Below, in pieces: positions 9,681 to 17,019 of a DNA stretch of 64,000 nucleotides. How positions within the stretch are numbered: position 1 is the first letter of the stretch; each line of letters opens with the position of its first letter. The notes under the pieces were generated by a model. It saw nothing but the letters and a program-made list of their open reading frames with translations, made no database searches and was not told the DNA's origin. The DNA is from JACCZX01 sp040003315 (lineage in GTDB: Bacteria; Pseudomonadota; Gammaproteobacteria; Burkholderiales; Burkholderiaceae_F). The position numbers and the translations under genes are program-made. The DNA is taken from contig JBDUCU010000002.1 of assembly GCA_040003315.1 (NCBI GenBank), forward strand, positions 1 through 64,000, read 5' to 3'.

Positions 9681-10892
9681 ATGACCGCTCCAGTGGCTTC
9701 GACGATGACCGCGCTTGAAATTCGCGCCAGCGTTTCGCTGGCGTCGATCTTCGCGCTGCGCTTGCTCGGACTGTTCCTGATCCTGCCGGTTTTTGCGATC
9801 TACGCGCAGTCGATAGCCGGGGGCAACGATCCCACCCTGGTGGGACTTGCGCTGGGGATCTACGGGTTGACGCAGGGCCTGCTCCAGATTCCTTACGGTG
9901 CGGCAAGCGACAGATTGGGCCGCAAACCGGTAATCGCAGCCGGCCTGGTGGTGTTCGCTATCGGTAGTTTTGTCGCCGCAGCAGCGACCGATATCCTGTG
10001 GACGATCATCGGGCGCGCGATTCAAGGCGCGGGCGCGATCTCCGCGGCGGTGACTGCATACATTGCCGACGCCACACGCGACGAACATCGAACCAAGGCC
10101 ATGGCGCTGGTGGGCGGCTCCGTCGGACTGACTTTTGCAGGGTCGCTGGTGCTTGCGCCGGCGCTGTACGTTGCAATCGGTGTCAAGGGGCTTTTTGCAA
10201 TGACCGGGATTCTGGTCGTCGCGGCGATCGGGGTCTTGATATGGATCGTGCCGCCGGCGCCTCGGAAGGCCGACCACTCAAGTCAGCAGGCGACCCACCG
10301 CACATTGCTAGATCCGCAGTTGCTGCGGCTGAACGTCGGCATCTTCGTATTGCACACGGTGCTGATGGCTTTGTTCATCGTGATTCCGCCGATCTTGGTG
10401 CAAACAGGTGGCTTACCGCTTTCCGAGCACTGGAAGGTCTACCTGCCGGTCGTTGTGCTGTCGTTCGCCTTGATGGTGAAGCCGCTGATCGAGGCTGAGC
10501 GGCGCGCGTTGGTACGCCCACTGTTCATCGCCTCGATCGCGCTGGTGCTGATCTCTCACCTGGGATTTCTGCTGCTGGGAAATTCTCTAGCATGGCTGGC
10601 GCTGTGGCTGCTGGTTTTCTTTACCGGCTTCAACATTCTCGAAGCGTGCCTGCCCTCTCTGGTGTCGCGGCTTGCGCCGGCGTCTGCCAAAGGTCTTGCG
10701 CTCGGCATCTACAATACGGCGCAGGCGTTGGGGCTGTTTGCTGGCGGTGTCCTGGGTGGCGCCATCGCGGCACGTTGGGGTCCACAGGCGGTGTTCGTTT
10801 TTGCCGCACTTGTCACTGCGGCGTGGTGTGCGATTGCCTTCGGGATGCGCGAAGTGCCAATTCGAGTGGGCATCGAGGCCGTTTCGATTTGA
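9681..10892 (+). CDS. MFS transporter (12 TM, drug/metabolite exporter type)
   Basis: A 403-residue major facilitator protein with about 12 hydrophobic segments. The loop 2-3 signature PYGAASDRLGRKPVIAAG is close to MFS motif A, and GAGAISAAVTAYIADAT in TM4-5 is seen in drug-exporter subfamilies. The substrate cannot be read from sequence. It is divergent from uvrA and sits 48 bp before ssb; uvrA-MFS-ssb is a conserved betaproteobacterial order, so ssb may receive read-through from this gene. The N-terminal 15 residues are weakly hydrophobic and an internal start at Met-13 is possible. Confidence 0.85.
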   Translation: MTAPVASTMTALEIRASVSLASIFALRLLGLFLILPVFAIYAQSIAGGNDPTLVGLALGIYGLTQGLLQIPYGAASDRLGRKPVIAAGLVVFAIGSFVAAAATDILWTIIGRAIQGAGAISAAVTAYIADATRDEHRTKAMALVGGSVGLTFAGSLVLAPALYVAIGVKGLFAMTGILVVAAIGVLIWIVPPAPRKADHSSQQATHRTLLDPQLLRLNVGIFVLHTVLMALFIVIPPILVQTGGLPLSEHWKVYLPVVVLSFALMVKPLIEAERRALVRPLFIASIALVLISHLGFLLLGNSLAWLALWLLVFFTGFNILEACLPSLVSRLAPASAKGLALGIYNTAQALGLFAGGVLGGAIAARWGPQAVFVFAALVTAAWCAIAFGMREVPIRVGIEAVSI

Positions 10893-10940
10893 ATCGCCGT
10901 TGGCGCAAGCGGCACAGAATGTTTTTATCAGGAGGCAGCG

Positions 10941-11420
10941 ATGGCATCCGTCAACAAAGTGATACTGATCGGCAACCTTGGACGCGATCCAGAAACTCGC
11001 TACACGGCTGATGGGGCGGCGATCACGAACATAACAATCGCCACTTCGGATCGTTGGAAGGATAAAGCCACCGGTGAGATGAAGGAGGCGACCGAGTGGC
11101 ACAAAGTCGCGTTTTTCGGCCGGCTTGCCGAAATCGCTGGCGAGTATCTGAAAAAAGGTCGCCCGGTTTACGTCGAGGGAAAGTTGCGCACCCGCAAATG
11201 GCAGGACAAGGAAGGGCAGGACAAATACACGACCGAAATCATTGCGGACAATATGCAGATGCTTGGCTCTCGGGAAGGCATGGGTGGCGCAAGTGGCGAC
11301 TTTGATGCTGCCGAGAACTCACGCGCTCCGGCGCGTGCGAGCACACCTTCGGGCGGTGCGCATTCCGCGCCAAAGTCTACGCCGAGCGTCGCTGAAATGG
11401 ACGACGATATTCCTTTCTAG
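10941..11420 (+). CDS. ssb: Single-stranded DNA-binding protein
   Basis: A 159-residue SSB. The N-terminal OB-fold (residues 1-110) includes VNKVILIGNLGRDPETR, WHKVAFFGRLAEIAGEYLKKG and VEGKLRTRKWQD. A Gly/Ser/Pro-rich linker follows, and the acidic C-terminal tip DDDIPF is the docking peptide for repair and replication partners. A strong Shine-Dalgarno (CAGGAGG, 6-7 nt upstream) supports the ATG at 10941. Neighbouring uvrA links the locus to DNA repair. Confidence 0.98.
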   Translation: MASVNKVILIGNLGRDPETRYTADGAAITNITIATSDRWKDKATGEMKEATEWHKVAFFGRLAEIAGEYLKKGRPVYVEGKLRTRKWQDKEGQDKYTTEIIADNMQMLGSREGMGGASGDFDAAENSRAPARASTPSGGAHSAPKSTPSVAEMDDDIPF

Positions 11421-11592
11421 CATGCGCTTGCCGTGTACGAGACCGCGTCGCGGTCGCACGCGCACTCGTTTCAATCAGTGAGGGCGCCGCCCTTCGCGGC
11501 GGTCGCGCGAGCGGCGCAGATCCGAGGCGAGCGGATGACGCACTGGCGGTGGCCGCTCGATTGAGCAATCCGATCACCTGAATGACGACCGC

Positions 11593-12816
11593 ATGGATTT
11601 GAGTTTTCTTCCAGACTGGCCGATTGCCTGGCCGGCCGCGATGGCAGTGGCAATTCTTGCGTTGTTCGCTGCAGTCGCCGGCGAAGTCGCCGGACGCTGG
11701 CTGCGAGTTCCGCGCTTGCTGGGTTACGTGGCAGCCGGCGCGCTGTTCGGCGCAGGGGGGTACGTCGTGCAGTGGCTGAAGATTGAAGAACTGCCGATCC
11801 GCACCATGCAGTTTTCAATGAACTTCGCCGCCGCCGTGATCCTCTTCGACGTTGGCCAGCGGGTGTCGTTCGGCTGGGTGCGTCGCAATCCGGCGCTGCT
11901 CGGAGCGAGCGTGGTAGAAAGTGCGCTGACGTTCGTCGGCGTCTATGTCGCAATGCAGGCGCTCGAGATTGCGCCGCTCGCTTCTGCGCTGATCGCCGCG
12001 ATCAGCATGTCGACGTCCCCGGCGGTCGTGTTGGCCGTCACACGGGAGCTGCGTGCGCAGGGCCAGGTCACCGAGCGCACGCTGTTGCTCACCGCGCTCA
12101 ATTCAATTTACGCGGTCGTACTGTCGACACTGCTGCTGGCATGGGCTCGCGTGCAGACGCGAGGCGTGCTCGACGACTACCTGCTGCACCCGGCGTACCT
12201 GATTGTAGGTTCGCTTGCGCTTGCCGCTATCGGTGCGCGCGTGTTTTTGGCGGTGGTCGGGTTCGTAGGTCGCGATCGCGCCGAGCAGATCATGGTGATG
12301 CTCGCGGTGGTGTGGATTGTGTTTTCCACTGCGGATGCGCTGAAGCTCTCGCCGCTTCTGGCGCTGCTTGCCTGCGGCGCCTTTGTGCGCACGTTCGACG
12401 ACCAGCGGCTGCTCGCCAGGACCGACATCGGACTGGCGTCCGCCGTCGCACTCGCTTTGTTCTTCGCGCTGTCGGCTGCGGTGGTCGACCTCGATGTGTT
12501 GTTTGCAGCTTGGCTGCCGGCGCTCGCGCTGGTCCTCGTGCGCTCAGTTTGCAAAGTTGCGGCCGTTGGCGCGCTGTCTCCGTTGACGGGTATCGCATGG
12601 CGCAAGGGCCTTCTGACCGGCATCGGACTGTTGCCGATGTCAGCACTAGCGCTGATGCTGACGCAGGAAGTGTCGCTGCTGAACCCGCAAGTCGGGGCCC
12701 AGACCGGTGCCGTGTTGCTGCTGAGCGTCGTCATTCTGCAGGTCGTCGGCGCGCTGACTCTGATGTTTGCGTTGCGCGCAAGCGATGAAGCCAGAACGGA
12801 TGGAGTGCGTCGATGA
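11593..12816 (+). CDS. Cation:proton antiporter (CPA2 membrane domain only)
   Basis: A 407-residue polytopic protein with about 11-12 transmembrane segments matching the Na+/H+ exchanger fold: LRVPRLLGYVAAGALFGAGG, FAAAVILFDVGQRVSF and ISMSTSPAVVLAV, the last in the place of the usual Asp-containing helix. Unlike the gene at 4431 it has no RCK domain. Its last 4 bp (12813-12816, ATGA) overlap the start of a YbdK-type ligase, so the two are very likely translated together. Ion specificity cannot be inferred. Confidence 0.82.
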   Translation: MDLSFLPDWPIAWPAAMAVAILALFAAVAGEVAGRWLRVPRLLGYVAAGALFGAGGYVVQWLKIEELPIRTMQFSMNFAAAVILFDVGQRVSFGWVRRNPALLGASVVESALTFVGVYVAMQALEIAPLASALIAAISMSTSPAVVLAVTRELRAQGQVTERTLLLTALNSIYAVVLSTLLLAWARVQTRGVLDDYLLHPAYLIVGSLALAAIGARVFLAVVGFVGRDRAEQIMVMLAVVWIVFSTADALKLSPLLALLACGAFVRTFDDQRLLARTDIGLASAVALALFFALSAAVVDLDVLFAAWLPALALVLVRSVCKVAAVGALSPLTGIAWRKGLLTGIGLLPMSALALMLTQEVSLLNPQVGAQTGAVLLLSVVILQVVGALTLMFALRASDEARTDGVRR

Positions 12817-14009
12817 CCGCAGCAAAGTCCTGGGTGCCGATCAGCCCCGGGCCGGAAGCCGGTCTTACGTTCAACGCGTCAGCATTGCTGACACTGGGCG
12901 TCGAGCTCGAGCTACAACTGATCGATCGACGCACCGGCGATCTGACGCGTGGCGCGTCCGACTTGATTGCTCTGGTTTCAAAGAAACCGCACCTTGGCGA
13001 GATCAAGCCCGAGATTACCGAAAGCATGCTCGAGATCAGCACCTCGGTGCACCGGACGTTCAGACCGCTGCTCAATGAACTGACCGCGATGCGAGACACG
13101 CTGGTAGCGGGGGCGGACTTGCTCGATATCGAAGTGGCCGGCGGTGGTGCGCACCCGTTCCAGCGCTGGTACGACCGCCAGATCTACGATCGACCGCGCT
13201 TCCGCCACGTGGCGGGTTTGTACGGCTATCTGGCCAAGCAGTTCACCGTGTTCGGCCAGCATGTACATGTCGGCTGCGAAAATGGAACGCAAGCGCTGCT
13301 GCTATTGCATCAGCTGTCCTCTTACATCCCGCAGTTCATTGCACTTGCCGCGGCGAGCCCGTATTTTCAGGGCGTCGACACATCGTATGACTGTTCGCGC
13401 TTGAACAGCGTTTATGCGTTTCCGCTGTCGGGGCGTGCTCCATTTGTGACCGACTGGCCGGCGTTCGAGCGTTTCTTCGCAAAGTTAAAGGCGCTCGGCG
13501 TTGTCGAGAGCATGAAAGACTTTTACTGGGATGTTCGTCCGAAGCCCGAGTTTGGAACGATCGAAGTGCGCGTATTCGATACGCCGCTGACAGTCGAGCG
13601 GGCTGCGGTGCTGGCGGCGTATGTCCAGACTATCTGCCGGATGCTGCTGCAACAGGGGGCTGCTCCCGAAACCGAAGATATCTACCTGACTTACAACTAC
13701 AACCGATTTCAGGCGTGCCGTTTCGGTCTCGAGGGACAGGTCATCAACGGCACCACCGGCACCAGCCGTGCGCTGCACCAAGATATTTTGGCCACGCTCG
13801 ACTCCTGCCGCCCGTTTGCTAGGGAGCTCGAGTCGACCGACGCACTCGACGAGATCGAACGTTGGGTGCGTACCGCTGGCAACGATGCACGTTGGCAGCG
13901 TGAAAGATTTCAGCGTCGCCATTCGATGGCCGAGCTGTTGCTCGAATCCGCCGATCGATGGCGCGGCAAGCGCGTCGATCACGCCGCGAGCAGCGACAGC
14001 GCGATCTGA
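12813..14009 (+). CDS. YbdK family carboxylate-amine ligase (glutamate-cysteine ligase type 2)
   Basis: A 398-residue member of the GCS2 superfamily. Visible features are the N-terminal GVELELQLID strand with the metal-binding acidic pair, EITESMLEIST, GGGAHPFQRW, HVHVGCENG and FGTIEVRVFDTPLT. E. coli YbdK shows weak gamma-glutamylcysteine ligase activity, and the family's physiological substrates are often unknown. Coupling to an antiporter gene suggests a gamma-glutamyl or glutathione-type link to ion efflux, but that is inference. Its 3' end overlaps the convergent hisN gene by 31 bp (13979-14009). Confidence 0.88.
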   Translation: MTAAKSWVPISPGPEAGLTFNASALLTLGVELELQLIDRRTGDLTRGASDLIALVSKKPHLGEIKPEITESMLEISTSVHRTFRPLLNELTAMRDTLVAGADLLDIEVAGGGAHPFQRWYDRQIYDRPRFRHVAGLYGYLAKQFTVFGQHVHVGCENGTQALLLLHQLSSYIPQFIALAAASPYFQGVDTSYDCSRLNSVYAFPLSGRAPFVTDWPAFERFFAKLKALGVVESMKDFYWDVRPKPEFGTIEVRVFDTPLTVERAAVLAAYVQTICRMLLQQGAAPETEDIYLTYNYNRFQACRFGLEGQVINGTTGTSRALHQDILATLDSCRPFARELESTDALDEIERWVRTAGNDARWQRERFQRRHSMAELLLESADRWRGKRVDHAASSDSAI

Positions 14010-14803
14010 TGCAGCGGCCCGGCGCTTGCAATCAGGGAAGCGTCCACGAGTGGATCGCCGCCGCTCCAAGAACTGACGACACCGCCGGCGCCCTCGACCA
14101 CCGGCACGATCGCAGCGACGTCGTAGTACTCGAGCTTGGGGTCCAGCATCAAGTCGGCGGCGCCGGTGGCCAGTGCAAAATAGCCGAAGCAGTCGCCCCA
14201 CGTGCGATACATCTTGGCGCGTTTGACGATCTGTTCGATCCGATGCGCAGCGGGGCTGCGCTGCTCCTCGGACATCCAGTGGGATGTCGCCAGCACCGTG
14301 GCTTCTTCTAGACGTTCACACTGCCGAACGTTCACGCGGCGTTGCGTGCTGTCGCTTGCGTAGAGCGTAGTACTGCGATGATGTCCGATCAGGGCGACGC
14401 CGGCGGCTGCATGGCCGATCGCGCCGAGCACCGGGCGATATCCGTCGCGCTCCTGCCGCTCGAGCGCAATCAAGGTTCCGAACAGGAAGCAGTTCGTAAT
14501 GAAGGCGCGCGTGCCATCGATCGGATCGAGCACCCAGCGGTAACCGCGGCCGGGCTTGACTCCGTGCTCCTCGCCTAGGATTGCATGCTCAGGATAGCGG
14601 CGCTCGATCAACTTGCGCAACGCAGCCTCGGCGTTGCGGTCGGCCGTTGTCACCGGGCTCGCGTCGTTCTTCAGCGACACCGTCGCGCCGCCCAGAAAAA
14701 ATGGGCGGATCGTTGCAAACGCAATCGCAATCAGCTCGTGCACGAACGGCACGAACTCGCGTTCTTCCTCCGCTGACAGCTGCGCGCTGTAGCGTTCGAT
14801 CAC
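13979..14803 (-). CDS. hisN: Histidinol-phosphatase, inositol-monophosphatase type
   Basis: An IMPase-fold Mg2+-dependent phosphatase of 274 residues. Key motifs are GEEHG (metal-binding Glu), LDPIDGTRAF (Asp-Pro-Ile-Asp-Gly-Thr) and the C-terminal YYDVAAIVPVVEGAGG. The segment TWGDCFGYFALATGAADLMLDP resembles HisN-type histidinol-phosphatases more than SuhB, though broader inositol/sugar phosphatase activity is possible. I place the start at GTG 14801-14803, which overlaps the stop of the upstream thioredoxin-fold gene (GTGA), so translation is coupled. The frame stays open upstream, but only inside that gene. Confidence 0.82.
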   Translation of the reverse strand: MIERYSAQLSAEEEREFVPFVHELIAIAFATIRPFFLGGATVSLKNDASPVTTADRNAEAALRKLIERRYPEHAILGEEHGVKPGRGYRWVLDPIDGTRAFITNCFLFGTLIALERQERDGYRPVLGAIGHAAAGVALIGHHRSTTLYASDSTQRRVNVRQCERLEEATVLATSHWMSEEQRSPAAHRIEQIVKRAKMYRTWGDCFGYFALATGAADLMLDPKLEYYDVAAIVPVVEGAGGVVSSWSGGDPLVDASLIASAGPLHQIALSLLAA

Positions 14804-16407
14804 GCGCGCGCAGGCTTGAACAGGTTTTCGCAGGCAGCGCGATCGGCCGCGTCGGAGGCCGCTTTGGCGCATATCGGCGTGACCCTTGCGCTGAGTCGCG
14901 CCAACGACGCGTCGTGACTGCCATCCTTGTTCCACGCTACGAGCCGGCCGCTGATTCGTTCGAGCGTCCTTTTGCTTCGCCCCGAAAATGCTCCGGGTTC
15001 GGTGCGCAATTCACCGATGACCTGGCTCGATGCCTGCTCGATCAGCGCGGCCTCCTGAGGGGTGAGGTCGATCAGGTAGCGCACATATGCGCCACCCCAT
15101 TCGAGTCGCGTCGCGGGTCCGATCGATGTCTGGTACGCCTGACGTGACCAGTCGATGGCAGCGCGGTTGCCTTCCGGCGTATTGCGTTTCTTTGCGTTCG
15201 ACGCAAGCACGAGCATGTAGTAGTAGGGTGAATGCGAGCGTTTGAGCTCGCGCGTGATCAGCGCGTCGGCTTCATCGAGCAGTCCGGCCTGCGCCAGCAT
15301 CGAGCCCGCGCTGTAGATCACCGATTGCCGCTCGTTCAGATCGATGGTATCGCTGTCCGCGCGCGCTGCCTGCGCGCGTACTTCTTCAAGTAACGGCAGC
15401 GTCAAAGGAGCGTCCTTGTTGTCGAGCCGCGCGATCGCGACTTTGGCGGTAGTTGCCCAGATGCGCCCCGCACTGCTGAGCGTCTGGTCGTGGGCGAGGC
15501 TGTCCAACGCCGCGTTCCACGACTGAACCAGATCGGCGCGTTGCGCCGATCTCGGAGTCGTCACGGCGCCGATGATGTCGTCGGCGCTAAAGGCGAGCTG
15601 ATCGTAGTGTTCGCGCACCAGTTCCGGCTGCGCAAGCACGCTCTTCAGACTTGCCAGCGCCTCGGCTTTGTCAATCGGCGGCTTGGAATCGCCTTTCGCC
15701 GTTGCCACTGCACCCAGCGCCTGCAGTACCAGGCGCGACGCCGATTCGCGCTGTGTCGGCGGGCAGCTGCGCGCCAGCTTGAGCAGTGTCGTCGGTACAT
15801 CTTTCTCAGCAACCAGTTGCTGATCGTCGGTCGCCCACGAGTAATACGCGAGCAGCCGCCAGTCTTCGGCGGCCAACGGACGGCCGGCGAGCGCTGCGTC
15901 GAGCAGTTGGCGAGCAGACACGCCTGCCGACAATCCGCGCTGCAGCAGCTGCATGTACTTGGCGGGCTCGACTGAGCCTTCAAGGCGAGTGATTTCGTTG
16001 CCGTCCGCGGTCAACAGCACCATTGTCGGATACCCGCTGACGTTGAAGCGCTTGCCAAGTGCCGGGCCGCTTGAGGTGTCGCCATCAACGTACACCGGCA
16101 CGAAGGATCGGGACTTCGCGACAAACTCGTCGCGGGTAAAGATTGTCGACTTGACGTGGTTGCACGGTGGGCACCACGTGGCGGTCCAGAACAGAAAGAC
16201 GGGTTTGTTATCGGCCCTGGCGGTAGCAAATGCCGAATCGATATCGGCTGGCGCGTCGGTCTTGACCCATGCAATTGTGTCGACAGCGGCATGCGCAGCG
16301 GCTGGCAATGCAGACTTTGCGCCGGGAGCATCCGGAGTCCTGGCACAAGCGGCCGCAATCAACGAGAATGCGATCGCCGCCGCTGACCGGCTGAGTTTGA
16401 GTTTCAT
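14800..16407 (-). CDS. Thioredoxin-fold lipoprotein with long alpha-helical tail
   Basis: A 535-residue predicted envelope protein. The signal peptide ends in a lipobox-like SLIAAAC (Cys-21). A thioredoxin-like domain spans about residues 45-165 with the active site TATWCPPC (Cys-79 and Cys-82) and the cis-proline loop GYPTMVLL. The remaining 370 residues are Ala/Leu-rich helices of TPR-like character without a recognised domain. WCPPC is more typical of thiol-disulfide reductases facing the periplasm. I use ATG 16405-16407; the open frame extends to 16698 but lacks a signal peptide there. It lies 38 bp after the PhnZ-like gene and overlaps hisN, so it may be the tail of the phosphonate transcript. 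Confidence 0.8.
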   Translation of the reverse strand: MKLKLSRSAAAIAFSLIAAACARTPDAPGAKSALPAAAHAAVDTIAWVKTDAPADIDSAFATARADNKPVFLFWTATWCPPCNHVKSTIFTRDEFVAKSRSFVPVYVDGDTSSGPALGKRFNVSGYPTMVLLTADGNEITRLEGSVEPAKYMQLLQRGLSAGVSARQLLDAALAGRPLAAEDWRLLAYYSWATDDQQLVAEKDVPTTLLKLARSCPPTQRESASRLVLQALGAVATAKGDSKPPIDKAEALASLKSVLAQPELVREHYDQLAFSADDIIGAVTTPRSAQRADLVQSWNAALDSLAHDQTLSSAGRIWATTAKVAIARLDNKDAPLTLPLLEEVRAQAARADSDTIDLNERQSVIYSAGSMLAQAGLLDEADALITRELKRSHSPYYYMLVLASNAKKRNTPEGNRAAIDWSRQAYQTSIGPATRLEWGGAYVRYLIDLTPQEAALIEQASSQVIGELRTEPGAFSGRSKRTLERISGRLVAWNKDGSHDASLARLSARVTPICAKAASDAADRAACENLFKPARA

Positions 16408-16445
16408 CGATGACCGTCCGCGCAGATTGTCGCGAGAGACGCAGT

Positions 16446-17015
16446 CTATCGCCGCAGCACGACCTTCTCCGCCAGCGCCAGATAATGGCGCAGCGGCGGT
16501 GTTTGCGCGTGCTCGATCTTTGCGAGATCGTCCCATAGACGGACATGCACAGCCTGCTCTGCATACGGCTGCGAGATGAAACGCTCGGCTTCGCCGTCCG
16601 TGAAAATCCCGCCTTGCAATTCCAGGCTGCGCTTCGAATCGGCTGAAAGTCCGGCCCAGTATTGAGCGCCATTGATCGTGCCGTCGCCTCGCGCACAAAG
16701 ATATCGTTTAGCGTCGACGTGCAGGCGGATCGGCTGCAGCACTGCGTCGTCGAACAGGCCCCGCAGGAACGGCAGCGCGACGTATTCATGTCGATCGTCG
16801 ACTCCGCGCAGTGTTGGCGTTTCGCCCTGGTCGTTGACCATATGACCGAGGTCGTGCAGCAACGCGGCCACGACGAGCGAGGGAGCCGAGCCGCTTTGCT
16901 CCGCAAGCTGCGCAGCCTGCAGCGCGTGCTGCAGTTGAGTAACCGGCTCTCCGGCGTACATGCGCGCGCCCTTGGTCGCAAACAGCGGTTCGATGTCGCC
17001 AAGACCGAATCGCAT
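16446..17015 (-). CDS. PhnZ-type HD-domain di-iron oxygenase of phosphonate catabolism
   Basis: A 189-residue HD-domain protein. Besides the LLHDLGH metal motif (His-54, Asp-55), it keeps the extra residues that set PhnZ/MIOX-type oxygenases apart from HD phosphohydrolases: Tyr-20, Glu-23 and His-30 in YAGEPVTQLQH, His-76, His-99 and Lys-103 in HVDAK, and an Asp pair at 162-163. The spacing matches Y24/E27/H34 and H104/K108 of characterised PhnZ as I recall it. PhnZ uses O2 to split the C-P bond of 1-hydroxy-2-aminoethylphosphonate into glycine and phosphate. It starts 4 bp after the Na/Pi transporter stop. The 2-oxoglutarate dioxygenase that normally makes its substrate is not in the window, so the true substrate is open. 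Confidence 0.85.
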   Translation of the reverse strand: MRFGLGDIEPLFATKGARMYAGEPVTQLQHALQAAQLAEQSGSAPSLVVAALLHDLGHMVNDQGETPTLRGVDDRHEYVALPFLRGLFDDAVLQPIRLHVDAKRYLCARGDGTINGAQYWAGLSADSKRSLELQGGIFTDGEAERFISQPYAEQAVHVRLWDDLAKIEHAQTPPLRHYLALAEKVVLRR

Positions 17016-17019
17016 CGCG

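Noticed and set aside
11421..11592. Terminator after ssb
   Set aside because: A GCCGC-CCTTC-GCGGC stem is present near 11490, but it has no T-run and a short stem; not enough to call.
16446..17015. Ordinary HD-domain phosphohydrolase
   Set aside because: The Tyr/Glu/His/Lys set in PhnZ spacing and the phn context favour an oxygenase over a nucleotide hydrolase.
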